Of a stretch of DNA of 64,000 nucleotides, positions 46,503 to 56,259 are shown one piece after another. Source of the stretch: Pseudomonas sp. NFR16 (lineage in GTDB: Bacteria; Pseudomonadota; Gammaproteobacteria; Pseudomonadales; Pseudomonadaceae); assembly GCF_900108875.1 (NCBI RefSeq), contig NZ_FNYJ01000002.1:159383-223382 (forward strand). The letters are read 5' to 3'. The notes beneath the pieces are model-generated. The model did not search any database and had not been told where the DNA came from. It saw only the letters and a program-made list of their open reading frames with translations. The position numbers and the translations under genes were made by a program. Positions within the stretch are counted from its first letter, which is position 1. The number at the start of each line of letters is the position of its first letter.

Positions 46503-47579
46503 TCAGTGCAGACGCTTGCGGCACATCAATTGCGCCATTTTCACCGTATCGGGCCGCTCGACGATGCCCTTTTCAGTGACGATCGCGTCGATCAGATCTG
46601 CCGGGGTGACGTCGAACACCGGGTTGAATGCATCGACGTCGGCACCGACGCGCTGACCGCCGACCTCGAGCAGCTCTCGACCGTCGCGCTCTTCGATGGG
46701 GATGTCTTCACCGCTGGGCAGGTTCATGTCGATGGTCGAACTGGGCGCAACCACCATGAAACGCACGCCGTGATGCATGGCCGCAACGGCCAGCTGGTAA
46801 GTGCCGATCTTGTTCGCCACGTCACCATTGGCGGTGATGCGATCGGCACCGACGATGACCCAGGTGATGCCTTTGGTCTTCATCAGGTGCGCAGCGGCTG
46901 AGTCCGCGTTCAGCGTGACCGGGATGCCTTCGTTGACCAGTTCCCAGGCGGTCAGCCGCGAGCCTTGCAGCCACGGGCGGGTTTCGTCGGCGTACACGCG
47001 CTCGATCATGCCTTCTATATGGGCAGCGCGGATCACGCCCAGCGCCGTGCCGAAACCGCCGGTCGCCAGCGCGCCGGTGTTGCAGTGGGTCAGTACGGTC
47101 TGCAGATTGCCCTGATGCTTGCGGATCAGTTCGGCACCCAACTGCGCCATGGTCAGGTTGGCCTCGCGATCGCTCAGGTGAATGGCGACAGCCTCGGCCT
47201 CCATTGCCGCACGCGGGTCTTCGTGGTCTTTGAGGCGATAGAGACGCTCGCGCATGCGATTGAGCGCCCAGAACAGATTTACCGCCGTGGGCCGGGAGTT
47301 GGCCAGCAGGTCGAAATCCTCCTCCAGCGCCATCTGCCAGTCGCCGCCGGCCGCCAGACGGTCGACCACCGCCAGCACAATGCCGTACGCCGCGCTGATG
47401 CCGATGGCGGGCGCGCCGCGCACTACCATCGAACGGATCGCCTCGGCGACGCCGGCGGCGCTCTTATAGGGATGCCAGGTTTCTTCGAACGGCAGAATCC
47501 GCTGATCCAGCAGAAACAGCGTGCCGTCCCGCCAATCGATGGCCTTCACCTTCTCCGCAGCCAGTAATCGATCGCGCAT
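46503..47579 (-). CDS. mtnA: S-methyl-5-thioribose-1-phosphate isomerase
   Basis: A 358-residue isomerase of the methionine salvage pathway converting methylthioribose-1-P to methylthioribulose-1-P. It shows [17 protein letters not shown], the catalytic Cys in [13 protein letters not shown] and the catalytic Asp in [19 protein letters not shown]. The ATG at 47579 gives [19 protein letters not shown], with GGGG a few bases upstream; the frame to 47705 is rejected. It is divergent from mtaD, whose product is in the same metabolic area. Confidence 0.95.
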   Translation of the reverse strand: MRDRLLAAEKVKAIDWRDGTLFLLDQRILPFEETWHPYKSAAGVAEAIRSMVVRGAPAIGISAAYGIVLAVVDRLAAGGDWQMALEEDFDLLANSRPTAVNLFWALNRMRERLYRLKDHEDPRAAMEAEAVAIHLSDREANLTMAQLGAELIRKHQGNLQTVLTHCNTGALATGGFGTALGVIRAAHIEGMIERVYADETRPWLQGSRLTAWELVNEGIPVTLNADSAAAHLMKTKGITWVIVGADRITANGDVANKIGTYQLAVAAMHHGVRFMVVAPSSTIDMNLPSGEDIPIEERDGRELLEVGGQRVGADVDAFNPVFDVTPADLIDAIVTEKGIVERPDTVKMAQLMCRKRLH

Positions 47580-47806
47580 TGCACACCCCACATGATGAAT
47601 TGTTGAAGACCTGAGGAACCGTTGCCCGCGCCGCCTTGTCGGTGACAGTACCCTGGCAACCGTGAGCACGCTCACTTCCTCAGGACTGCATGGCCCAGGA
47701 ATCAAATAGCCAGCAGCTGAAAAAGCCGCCGATTATAGCGAGCCGCCCGCCAAGACGCTCGGGTATACTTCGCCGTCCCTGTAATAAGCCATTGGATGCT
47801 CGCGCC

Positions 47807-49135
47807 ATGCCTCAGTCCGCTGCCCCGCTCGACCTTCTTCTCCTGCCTGACTGGCTGGTACCGGTCGAACCCGCAGGCGTCGTGCTGCAACAGCACGGTA
47901 TCGGCATCCGTGATGGCCTGATCGCTTATATCGGGCCCCGCGCCGAGGCGCTGCGCCAGGAGGCCCGGGAAGTGCGCGAGCTGCCCGGCATGCTGCTCAG
48001 CCCTGGCCTGATCAACGCTCATGGTCACGCCGCGATGACGCTGTTCCGCGGCCTGGCGGACGATCTCCCACTGATGACCTGGTTGCAGGACCATATCTGG
48101 CCGGCCGAGGGCAAATGGGTAGATGAAGCTTTCGTACGCGACGGCACCGATCTGGCCATTGCCGAGCAGTTGAAGGGCGGTATCACTTGTTTCTCCGATA
48201 TGTATTTCTACCCGAAAGTCGCCTGCGAGCGCGTGCACAACAGTGGCATTCGGGCACAAATCACGGTGCCGGTGCTGGATTTCCCGATACCCGGCGCACG
48301 CAATACTGACGAAGCGCTGCACATCGGCGTCGAGCTGTTCAACGATCTGGCCCATCACGATCGCATCCGAATCGCCATGGGCCCGCACGCGCCCTACACC
48401 GTCAGCGATGAAAACCTGGAGAAGATCCGGGTGATCGCCGACGAACTGGACGCCATGATCCACATGCACGTGCACGAGACCGCCTTCGAAGTGCAGGAAG
48501 CCGTGCAACAACGCGGCGAACGTCCACTGGCCCGGCTGCAACGCCTGGGTCTGCTGGGGCCGCGCTTTCAAGCGGTGCACATGACCCAGATCAGCGATGA
48601 AGATCTGGCGATGCTGGTGGAAAGCAACTCCAGTGTGATCCATTGCCCTGAATCGAATCTCAAGCTGGCCAGTGGCTTCTGCCCGGTCGAGCGTCTGTGG
48701 CAGGCCGGCGTCAACGTAGCGGTGGGCACCGATGGCGCCGCCAGCAACAACGATCTGGACCTGCTCGGGGAGACCCGCACCGCCGCCCTGCTCGCCAAAG
48801 CCGTCGCGGGCTCCGCCACGGCGCTGGATGCTCATAGGGCCTTGCGCATGGCCACACTCAACGGCGCTCGCGCCTTGGGCATCGACGATCACACCGGTTC
48901 GCTGCAGATCGGCAAGGCCGCCGACATCGTCGCCTTCGACCTGTCGGGGCTGGCGCAGCAGCCGATCTACGACCCGGTCTCGCAACTCATCTACGCCACC
49001 GGTCGCGACTGTGTCAGCCACGTGTGGGTCGCGGGCAAACAGTTGCTCGCCGACAAGCGTCTGACGCGCATGGACGAAGAAGCGCTGACACGCACCGCCA
49101 AAGCCTGGGGCAATCGCATCGCCGCCAAGGGCTGA
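47807..49135 (+). CDS. mtaD: 5-methylthioadenosine/S-adenosylhomocysteine deaminase
   Basis: A 442-residue TrzA/AtzA amidohydrolase. The metal motif [28 protein letters not shown], the His in [12 protein letters not shown] and [16 protein letters not shown] match the family that deaminates methylthioadenosine to methylthioinosine. Together with MtnA it belongs to methionine salvage in Pseudomonas. The ATG at 47807 ([10 protein letters not shown]) fits the family; 39 extra codons upstream are rejected. Confidence 0.93.
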   Translation: MPQSAAPLDLLLLPDWLVPVEPAGVVLQQHGIGIRDGLIAYIGPRAEALRQEAREVRELPGMLLSPGLINAHGHAAMTLFRGLADDLPLMTWLQDHIWPAEGKWVDEAFVRDGTDLAIAEQLKGGITCFSDMYFYPKVACERVHNSGIRAQITVPVLDFPIPGARNTDEALHIGVELFNDLAHHDRIRIAMGPHAPYTVSDENLEKIRVIADELDAMIHMHVHETAFEVQEAVQQRGERPLARLQRLGLLGPRFQAVHMTQISDEDLAMLVESNSSVIHCPESNLKLASGFCPVERLWQAGVNVAVGTDGAASNNDLDLLGETRTAALLAKAVAGSATALDAHRALRMATLNGARALGIDDHTGSLQIGKAADIVAFDLSGLAQQPIYDPVSQLIYATGRDCVSHVWVAGKQLLADKRLTRMDEEALTRTAKAWGNRIAAKG

Positions 49136-49199
49136 CTTTCTGCAGTCACGGCCGCTGGCCGGGACCGAACATCGAATTCAAGTTTTAGAGGGATCACAC

Positions 49200-49898
49200 A
49201 TGAGCAACGTCGACCACGCCGAAATCGCAAAATTCGAAGCCCTGGCTCACCGCTGGTGGGATCGCAACAGCGAGTTCAAGCCACTGCACGACATCAATCC
49301 GCTGCGGGTGAACTGGATTGACGAGCGCGTGAACCTGGCCGGCAAGAAAGTTTTGGACGTCGGCTGCGGCGGCGGCATTCTCAGCGAGGCCATGGCATTG
49401 CGCGGAGCAACCGTGACCGGCATCGACATGGGCGAAGCGCCGCTGGCCGTGGCCCAGCTGCATCAGCTCGAATCCGGCGTGAACGTGGAGTACCGGCAGA
49501 TCACTGCCGAGGCGCTCGCCGAAGAAATGCCTGAGCAGTTCGATGTGGTGACGTGCCTGGAAATGCTCGAACACGTACCGGACCCGTCGTCGGTCATCCG
49601 CGCCTGCTACAAGATGGTCAAACCGGGTGGCCAGGTGTTTTTCTCCACCATCAACCGCAATCCCAAGGCCTATCTGTTTGCCATCATCGGCGCCGAGTAC
49701 ATCATGAATCTGCTGCCGCGCGGCACTCATGATTTCAAGAAATTCATCCGTCCCTCCGAGCTGGGTGCCTGGAGCCGCAGCGCCGGGCTTGAGGTCAAGG
49801 ACATCATCGGCCTGACCTACAACCCGCTGACCAAGCATTACAAACTGGCTTCGGACGTCGACGTCAATTACATGATCCAGACATTGCGGGGAGCCTGA
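49200..49898 (+). CDS. ubiG: Ubiquinone biosynthesis O-methyltransferase UbiG
   Basis: A 232-residue SAM-dependent methyltransferase performing both O-methylations of ubiquinone synthesis. Residues near 55-65 have [16 protein letters not shown], followed by [12 protein letters not shown] and [31 protein letters not shown] is the UbiG N-terminus. AGAGGGA is well placed before the ATG. mupP follows 3 bases after. Confidence 0.96.
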   Translation: MSNVDHAEIAKFEALAHRWWDRNSEFKPLHDINPLRVNWIDERVNLAGKKVLDVGCGGGILSEAMALRGATVTGIDMGEAPLAVAQLHQLESGVNVEYRQITAEALAEEMPEQFDVVTCLEMLEHVPDPSSVIRACYKMVKPGGQVFFSTINRNPKAYLFAIIGAEYIMNLLPRGTHDFKKFIRPSELGAWSRSAGLEVKDIIGLTYNPLTKHYKLASDVDVNYMIQTLRGA

Positions 49899-49901
49899 AT
49901 C

Positions 49902-50573
49902 ATGCGCCTGAGAGCAGTTCTATTCGATATGGACGGCACTCTTCTCGACACCGCGCCGGATTTCATCGCGATCTGTCAGGCGATGCTTGCCGAGCGCGGC
50001 TTTCCGGCGGTGGAAGACAAACTGATCCGCGACGAGATTTCCGGCGGCGCCAGGGCCATGGTGTCGGCGACGTTCGCAATGCCGCCGAGCGAGCCTGAGT
50101 TCGAAGCGCTGCGTCTGGAGTTTCTCGAGCGCTACCAGAAGGATTGCGCGGTGCACAGCAAGCTCTTCGATGGCATGGCGGAGCTGTTGGCGGACATCGA
50201 GAAGTCGAACCTGATCTGGGGCGTGGTGACCAACAAGCCTGTGCGTTTCGCCCAACCGATCATGGAACAGTTGAAACTGGCCGAGCGTTCCGCAGTGCTC
50301 ATCTGTCCGGACCACGTGACCAAAAGCAAGCCGGACCCGGAGCCCTTGCTGCTTGCCTGCAAGATGCTGGATCTGGACCCGGCCAGCGTCTTGTTCGTCG
50401 GCGACGATCTGCGCGACATCGAATCCGGGCGCGATGCCGGGACCAGGACGGCTGCCGTGCGCTACGGCTACATTCATCCCCACGACAACCCCGATCACTG
50501 GGGCGCTGATGTGGTGGTGAACCACCCGCTGGAGCTGCGGCGGGTGCTGGATAATGCGTTGTGCAGTTGCTGA
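49902..50573 (+). CDS. mupP: N-acetylmuramic acid 6-phosphate phosphatase MupP
   Basis: A 223-residue HAD phosphatase. Motif I is [13 protein letters not shown] (Asp9, Asp11), motif II VVTNKP, motif III Lys in KSKPDPEP and motif [13 protein letters not shown]. The location between ubiG and a YciK-type SDR is that of P. aeruginosa PA3172, shown to be MupP, which dephosphorylates MurNAc-6-P in the anhydro-MurNAc recycling bypass. Loss of this route affects AmpC induction and fosfomycin sensitivity in Pseudomonas. An older label would be phosphoglycolate phosphatase. Confidence 0.9.
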   Translation: MRLRAVLFDMDGTLLDTAPDFIAICQAMLAERGFPAVEDKLIRDEISGGARAMVSATFAMPPSEPEFEALRLEFLERYQKDCAVHSKLFDGMAELLADIEKSNLIWGVVTNKPVRFAQPIMEQLKLAERSAVLICPDHVTKSKPDPEPLLLACKMLDLDPASVLFVGDDLRDIESGRDAGTRTAAVRYGYIHPHDNPDHWGADVVVNHPLELRRVLDNALCSC

Positions 50574-50588
50574 ACCAAACGCGGCGTC

Positions 50589-50677
50589 TGTAGGAGCGCG
50601 CTTGCCCGCGATTGCGGTTTATCAGTGACATTGATGGTGAACCGTCCATCGCCTTCGCGGGCAAGCGCGTTCCTGCA
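50589..50677. repeat. REP-like inverted pair between mupP and yciK
   Basis: Arms at 50589-50611 and 50655-50677 are near-exact inverted copies (TGTAGGAGCGCGCTTGCCCG and its complement) around a 43-base spacer. This is the commonest Pseudomonas REP wording. Confidence 0.8.
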
Positions 50678-50730
50678 ATGCTCTTCATATCCTCGCCACC
50701 GCGTTCGGTATCCCTAAAAATGGAGCCCCC

Positions 50731-51477
50731 ATGTTCAACTATTCCGCCCGCCCCGAACTGCTCAAGGACCGTATCATTCTGGTGACCGGCGCTGGCCGGG
50801 GCATCGGTGCCGCGGCGGCCAGGACCTACGCAGCCCATGGCGCAACCGTGCTGTTGCTGGGCAAGACCGAGTCGAACCTGACGGCGGTCTACGACGAAAT
50901 CGAAGCGGCGGGATATCCGCAACCCGCAGTCATTCCGTTCAATCTGGAAACAGCCCTGCCCCATCAATATGACGAGCTGGCGGCGATGATCGAAGGCGAG
51001 TTCGGGCGCCTTGACGGGCTGTTGCACAACGCGTCGATCATCGGCCCGAGAACGCCCATCGAACAGCTGTCCGGCGAGCATTTCATGCGGGTGATGCACA
51101 TCAACGTCAACGCCACGTTCATGCTGACGGCCGCGCTGTTGCCGCTGCTCAAGCTGTCGCGAGACGCCTCGGTGGTGTTCACCTCCAGCAGCGTCGGGCG
51201 CAAGGGACGTGCGTACTGGGGCGCTTACGGGGTGTCGAAGTTCGCCACGGAAGGGCTGATGCAGACCCTGGCCGATGAGGTCGAGGGCGTCACGGCGATA
51301 CGCGCCAACAGCATCAATCCGGGTGCCACGCGCACCGACATGCGAGCGCAGGCGTATCCGGCAGAAGACCCGATGAAAAATCCGACGCCAGAGCAAATCA
51401 TGCCGGTGTACCTGTACCTGATGGGCGCGGACAGCGTCGGCATCAACGGCCAGGCCTTCGACGCACAACAGAAGTGA
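50731..51477 (+). CDS. YciK-family SDR oxidoreductase
   Basis: A 248-residue short-chain dehydrogenase with VTGAGRGIGAAAARTYA, HNASI, the catalytic Ser in FTSSSVGRKGRA and YGVSKFATEG. The order ubiG-mupP-this gene is conserved in Pseudomonas (PA3171-PA3173) and the sequence style is E. coli YciK. Substrate unknown. It is separated from mupP by a REP pair, so it may have its own promoter. Confidence 0.88.
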   Translation: MFNYSARPELLKDRIILVTGAGRGIGAAAARTYAAHGATVLLLGKTESNLTAVYDEIEAAGYPQPAVIPFNLETALPHQYDELAAMIEGEFGRLDGLLHNASIIGPRTPIEQLSGEHFMRVMHINVNATFMLTAALLPLLKLSRDASVVFTSSSVGRKGRAYWGAYGVSKFATEGLMQTLADEVEGVTAIRANSINPGATRTDMRAQAYPAEDPMKNPTPEQIMPVYLYLMGADSVGINGQAFDAQQK

Positions 51478-51768
51478 TCCGCGCTGTTCGCTCGCCAGCT
51501 TGCAGGGCACGGCTTGCGCGCCCCGCAAGAACATCGCAGCACTCAAAACCTGTCTGCCTTTCATCTGCTGGCGGTTTTCCGTCGCCCCTTGCTGGTCCAT
51601 GCGCGGCTAAACCGGTAGCTTAGCCAATTCCAAGGCGCCGACGATGTGCGAATCGTTGACCAAACGTGCCAACTACTTGATTTTATTGATATTTATTCCC
51701 AGCAGGCGAATTGGCACGACTTTCGCTCCGGTGAATCCAAGCCCGATGAGAGGCGCAGGAGCGAAAAC

Positions 51769-52692
51769 ATGAGTTTTCCGACAAGAACCAACGCCATTGA
51801 TTTCGACAGTGCACGGCTTCAACGCCATGGCTTCATGCCAACGCACTCCCCTGCGCAACCGCTGGATTACGAGCAGCTGCAGCGTCAGCTTGGCCTGCAA
51901 CTGCAGACCAGCCTCGAAGCGGACAAGATTCTCTCGATCTTCTTCGACCAGGTGCAGCAACTCATTCCGCTCGATGCGCTGAGGTACAAGCACCTGGGGA
52001 CAGATTTGCGCCTGGAACTGGGTGAACGCGCGCGGCACGGCGCCAGCTACTGCATGACCCACGAGGGTGAGCAGATGGGCGAGGTGACGTTCCATCGCGA
52101 CCGCCGCTTCAGAGAGCAGGAGTTGACCCAACTGGAATCGCTGCTCACCCACCTGCTGTACCCGCTGCGCAACGCATTGCTGTATCGCAATGCCAGCCTG
52201 AGCGCCCTGCGCGACCCGCTGACCGGCGCTGGCAACCGCATTGCCATGGAGCAGTCCCTGACCCGTGAAGTGGAAGTCGCCCGACGCCAGCAGCAGCCGC
52301 TGTCGGTGCTGATGCTCGACATCGACCATTTCAAAGTCATCAATGACACCCACGGCCACGCCACCGGCGATGCAGTGCTGCGGGCGGTGACGGACACGGT
52401 CAAGGACCGGCTGCGCAACATCGATCAGGTGTTCCGTTTCGGCGGGGAAGAATTTCTCATCGTGCTGACCAATACCGGTCGCGAATCGGCCGCGCTGGTC
52501 GGCGAACGCCTGCGCAATGCTGCGCTCAGGCTGACCTACCCAGTGAATGACCGGACGGTCGAACTGACGGTGAGTCTGGGCTGCTCGACGCTGCTGCCTG
52601 GCGAATCCTGCGACAGCATGCTCAGACGCGCCGACACGGCCCTGTACGCGGCAAAGCGCCAGGGCCGTAACCGCCTCGAAATGGCGGGCTGA
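51769..52692 (+). CDS. GGDEF diguanylate cyclase
   Basis: A 307-residue soluble protein. The N-terminal region (about 35-145) looks like a GAF-type sensor without TM segments; the GGDEF domain follows with DPLTGAGNRIAME, DIDHFKVINDTHGHATGD and the active GGEEF signature at 225-229. An RxxD product-inhibition site (Arg216-Asp219) is present five residues upstream, so it should be active and feedback-controlled. The ATG at 51769 has AGGAG 7 bases ahead; the frame from 51646 is rejected. It ends 4 bases from the convergent undA gene. Confidence 0.9.
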   Translation: MSFPTRTNAIDFDSARLQRHGFMPTHSPAQPLDYEQLQRQLGLQLQTSLEADKILSIFFDQVQQLIPLDALRYKHLGTDLRLELGERARHGASYCMTHEGEQMGEVTFHRDRRFREQELTQLESLLTHLLYPLRNALLYRNASLSALRDPLTGAGNRIAMEQSLTREVEVARRQQQPLSVLMLDIDHFKVINDTHGHATGDAVLRAVTDTVKDRLRNIDQVFRFGGEEFLIVLTNTGRESAALVGERLRNAALRLTYPVNDRTVELTVSLGCSTLLPGESCDSMLRRADTALYAAKRQGRNRLEMAG

Positions 52693-52696
52693 AGGT

Positions 52697-53494
52697 TTAG
52701 ACGCCGAGCGCGAACCGACGCTCGCGCAGCGGTGCGTTGGACTCCTGCGGTCGCTCCTGAACCATACAGCGCTCAAGGAACAGGTACATGTACTCGTAGC
52801 TCTTGCAGATCGCCATTCTCAGGTCCGCCTGCAGCTGCTCGCTGGGATTGTTGCCGGCCAGCGTGCAGATGATTTCCAGCGCTTCCCAGGGATGGGCGTC
52901 GTCGTACTGTGCATGCATCTTCAACCACTTCATTGCCCGCTTGCGCTGATCCGGCGGGAACATATCTGCGTAGGTCTCTTGCGAGCACACCACAGCGGAC
53001 CATTCGCCAGTGGCGCCTTCAATCGCATAGTTGGTCGCGGCAATCGCGACGACCAGCGAATCGGAGGAGCAACTGTGCCAGCACCAGTGGCTCAGCGCAT
53101 GCAGTTCCGAAGGCACACGTTGCGCCTGCAGGTCTTCAAGCGTGACCCCGTGCGCGGCACTCCAGTTTACCCAGTAATCGGCATGATTGAGTTCGACCCG
53201 AATATTGCGCATCAACCAGCGACGCGCCATGTCTTCTCCCGGGTGTCGGGCGAAACGGGTTTTGGTCAGGTTGTGTGCCATGTAGACCGCGAACTGTTCC
53301 ACCACCGGCCAGCCACCAATCAAATACTGGCGCATGGTTTTCGAACTGAGCCGCCCATCTCTCATACGTTGATAAAGTTCATGCCCTACCACTCTTTCCT
53401 TGGCGTCGCTGCAATCCTTGATCAATTGCTGCGCCCAGGCGGGGTAACTGCTGGCATCCATCAGCGGACCGGTTCTTATGAACATATCGATCAC
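52697..53494 (-). CDS. undA: UndA-type fatty acid decarboxylase (1-undecene synthase)
   Basis: A 265-residue non-heme iron oxidase of the heme-oxygenase-like fold. Sequence and length align residue for residue with my memory of P. fluorescens UndA: RTGPLM near the start, GGWPVVEQF, MRNIRVELNHADYWV (Glu101, His104), ATNYAIEGATGEW (Glu159) and MHAQYDDAHPWEALEI (His194, Asp198). UndA turns dodecanoic acid into the volatile 1-undecene using O2. Databases often call it a TenA-like regulator. A GTG at 53494 with AAGGAG 7 bases upstream gives MIDMF, matching the UndA start; longer ATG starts are rejected. It lies 36 bases after the GGDEF/EAL gene and is likely co-transcribed with it. Confidence 0.88.
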   Translation of the reverse strand: MIDMFIRTGPLMDASSYPAWAQQLIKDCSDAKERVVGHELYQRMRDGRLSSKTMRQYLIGGWPVVEQFAVYMAHNLTKTRFARHPGEDMARRWLMRNIRVELNHADYWVNWSAAHGVTLEDLQAQRVPSELHALSHWCWHSCSSDSLVVAIAATNYAIEGATGEWSAVVCSQETYADMFPPDQRKRAMKWLKMHAQYDDAHPWEALEIICTLAGNNPSEQLQADLRMAICKSYEYMYLFLERCMVQERPQESNAPLRERRFALGV

Positions 53495-53530
53495 TATGTA
53501 GCTCCTTATTTGATGTTGCATCGGTGCCAT

Positions 53531-55996
53531 TCAGCGAAAAGTCCCGGGTGCGCTGAATAACATGGGGGTCTGCCTCGCGGGCCGTGCGTGCAGACATTCG
53601 CAGGTGAATAATTGCGGTCGCTCGATAACATACCCCTGAGCGTAGTCCACACCGATTTCCAATAATGCCTGCTCTATCTGAGGGCTTTCGACGAACTCGG
53701 CGATCGTCTGCTTGCCCATTACGTGCCCGATATGGTTGATCACTTCCACCATCGCCCGGTTGACCGGATCGTCGAGCATGTCCTTTACGAAACTGCCATC
53801 AATCTTCAGGAAGTCCACAGGCAAATGCTTCAAGTAAGCGAATGACGACATGCCTGCACAGAAGTCATCCAGCGAAAAACGGCAACCCAGACTTTTGAGC
53901 TCGTTGATAAACCGAATGGCACTGCCCAGATTGGCAATTGCACTGGTTTCGGTGATTTCAAAACAGATAAGTTCAGGGGGTATTGCGTAGATCTGGAACT
54001 GCTGTCGCAAATATTCGAGAAAGGCGTCGTCACCGATGCTGGTGCCGGACAAGTTGATCGCACAGACCGCCAGCGGGCCGTGACGATGATTGCTGGTCAG
54101 GCAGTCGGCGATGATCTTGAAGACGTTTTGCACCACCCAACGGTCAAGGGTGGTCATCATGCCATAACGCTCGGCGGCCGGGATGAAGCTGTCAGGCAGG
54201 ATCATGCGTCCTGACTCGTCACGCAGACGCAGTAGTATTTCGATGTGCCCTGTGCCCTGCCCCGCTTCACGCCCCAATGCCGCGATTTCCTGGGAGTACA
54301 GACAGAAGCGGTTGTCCTCGAGGGCCATGTGCAGCCGTTGAATCCAGGCCATCTCGCCGAAACGCGTGGAGAGTTCGGAATCGTCGTCGTGATAGATCTG
54401 TACGCGGTTGCGGCCTTTTTCCTTGGCCATGTAGCAGGCCATGTCGGCCGAGCGCAGCGACGCTTCCAGCGTCATCGGCGCCTGAGATATGTGAACCAGC
54501 CCGATGCTGACGGTGGTCACGAATGGCCGACCCTTCCAGACGAAGTGAAGGCTCTCGACGGTTTCACGCAGCCCCTCGGCAATCTGCTCGGCGGCGTCGG
54601 GCGCGCAGTGCTCAAGGAGCACCCCGAACTCGTCTCCACCCAGCCGTGCCAGCGTGTCGCCCTCGCGGATGCCTTGTTGCAACAGAGTGCAAATGTGCCG
54701 CAGCAATTCGTCCCCGGCCGCGTGGCCGCTGGTGTCGTTGACCAGTTTGAATTGGTCCAGGTCCAGGAACATCAAGGTGTGGTGACCGGGCTGTCGGGCC
54801 AGCCCGGTGAGCGCAAGCTCAAGGCGATATTCGAACTCCCGGCGATTGGCCAGGCCGGTCAGGGCATCGTGGGTCGCCTGCCACGACAGATTCGCAATGT
54901 ATTGACGCTCCTGCGTCATGTCATGAAGCACCAACACCGCGCCGCTGACCTTGCCTTCGGTGCGTATCGGTGAGCCCACCAGGGCCACCGACACCGTGCT
55001 GCCGTCCAGGCGCTGAATCACCCGGGAGTTTTCACTGCCGCCTCCCAGCTTGCCGCTGAGCATGTGTTCAAGCAGCGTCGAGCTGTCTTTCTGGTCGTTT
55101 TCGTCGATGAGGTTGAACAGCGCCGCGAGAGGCAATCCTGCTGCCTGCTCGTTTTTCCAGTGTGTCAGCTGTTCGGCGGCAGGGTTCATGTAGGCAATGG
55201 CGCCGTCGACGCCGGTGGTGATGACGCCGTCGCCGATGGACTCAAGCGTGATCTGCGCCCGGTCCTTTTCGGTCTGCAGGGCCGTGGCGAAAGCATGCCG
55301 TTGCTCCAGCAGTTTATGCGTGCGCAGCAATGCAAGAATGATCAGGCAGACGGCGGTCGCCAGATTGACCACCAGCAGGATTCGCAGGATGACCCGAGAG
55401 CCCTCGCCCAGCGCATCGCTAAACGCCGTCGCGGCCGGCGTGACGCCTTCGTTGATCGCGTTGATGCGCTGACGCCATGCCAGCACATCGCCGTTGGTCA
55501 CGTCACCTTCGAGGATGCGCCCGTGCATTTCCCGCGCGACCTCATCGAGCTGCACCAGGTAGTTGTCACCGATCTTCCACAGATCGATGGCCTTCTCCAG
55601 ATAGCTGAAATGACGGAAATTCAGGTAGAGCCAGATGATGCTTTTAGCGTCATCGGGATGGTTTCCGCCCTGCAGAATGCCGGCTGTGGCGCGCGGGATG
55701 TCGGGAACAGGCTGATCCATGGCGATCCGCAGATCATGACCGCCCTGCGGGATGGCGATGGCCTGCTGATATTTCAGGTAATTGATCTCATCGCGGCTGT
55801 TGGCGTAGAGGTTGAGGTAATAGATGGCGTCCTTCTGGCCCTTGGACCAGAGGCTCTCCCCGCCGACGTAACTGCGCACCGCCGACATCATATAAAGGCT
55901 GACGCAGCCGAGCAGCGCCTGTAGAAGCACTACGGCGATAAATGGCCACACGATACCCAGAAGACGTGGCTTCTCGAGAATCCGCTTTTGCTTCAT
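53531..55996 (-). CDS. GGDEF/EAL cyclic-di-GMP protein with membrane sensor
   Basis: An 821-residue protein. TM1 is at about 13-40, a periplasmic domain follows at about 41-202, TM2 at about 203-226, then a PAS domain (about 245-360). The GGDEF domain has the intact signature at 453-457 with an RxxD site at 444-447. The EAL domain (about 555-800) reads EIL at 586-588 in place of EAL, but keeps the other catalytic residues (INLSG, FEITETSAI, LDDFCAG, LKIDGSFV, AQGYVIERP). Both making and breaking of c-di-GMP are possible. undA follows 36 bases downstream on the same strand. Confidence 0.9.
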   Translation of the reverse strand: MKQKRILEKPRLLGIVWPFIAVVLLQALLGCVSLYMMSAVRSYVGGESLWSKGQKDAIYYLNLYANSRDEINYLKYQQAIAIPQGGHDLRIAMDQPVPDIPRATAGILQGGNHPDDAKSIIWLYLNFRHFSYLEKAIDLWKIGDNYLVQLDEVAREMHGRILEGDVTNGDVLAWRQRINAINEGVTPAATAFSDALGEGSRVILRILLVVNLATAVCLIILALLRTHKLLEQRHAFATALQTEKDRAQITLESIGDGVITTGVDGAIAYMNPAAEQLTHWKNEQAAGLPLAALFNLIDENDQKDSSTLLEHMLSGKLGGGSENSRVIQRLDGSTVSVALVGSPIRTEGKVSGAVLVLHDMTQERQYIANLSWQATHDALTGLANRREFEYRLELALTGLARQPGHHTLMFLDLDQFKLVNDTSGHAAGDELLRHICTLLQQGIREGDTLARLGGDEFGVLLEHCAPDAAEQIAEGLRETVESLHFVWKGRPFVTTVSIGLVHISQAPMTLEASLRSADMACYMAKEKGRNRVQIYHDDDSELSTRFGEMAWIQRLHMALEDNRFCLYSQEIAALGREAGQGTGHIEILLRLRDESGRMILPDSFIPAAERYGMMTTLDRWVVQNVFKIIADCLTSNHRHGPLAVCAINLSGTSIGDDAFLEYLRQQFQIYAIPPELICFEITETSAIANLGSAIRFINELKSLGCRFSLDDFCAGMSSFAYLKHLPVDFLKIDGSFVKDMLDDPVNRAMVEVINHIGHVMGKQTIAEFVESPQIEQALLEIGVDYAQGYVIERPQLFTCECLHARPARQTPMLFSAPGTFR

Positions 55997-56259
55997 GGTG
56001 TCCCTTTCATCAGCACTGCCAGATACTCACTTCTGCGATCCAGACTACCTTTCTGAAACCGGAGAACTCGGCTAATTCCACGATGCAGCGGGCGATTCTA
56101 CGCCTTTGCGCCGCTCCATCCAGACGGCTCCCAAAGACGTAAATATGACGCTTTCCACACGTCGGTTACGCACAGAGGTCTAGCGTAGCCCAAGAATTGA
56201 CGGATTCCACTGGCGATACGCCATTTGCAAAAAGCAGGGATAAAAACCGACAGGATGTA

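Noticed and set aside
52697..53494. TenA-like transcriptional regulator or thiaminase
   Set aside because: Iron-ligand positions and near-identical wording to UndA fit better; the usual regulator label is a database carry-over.
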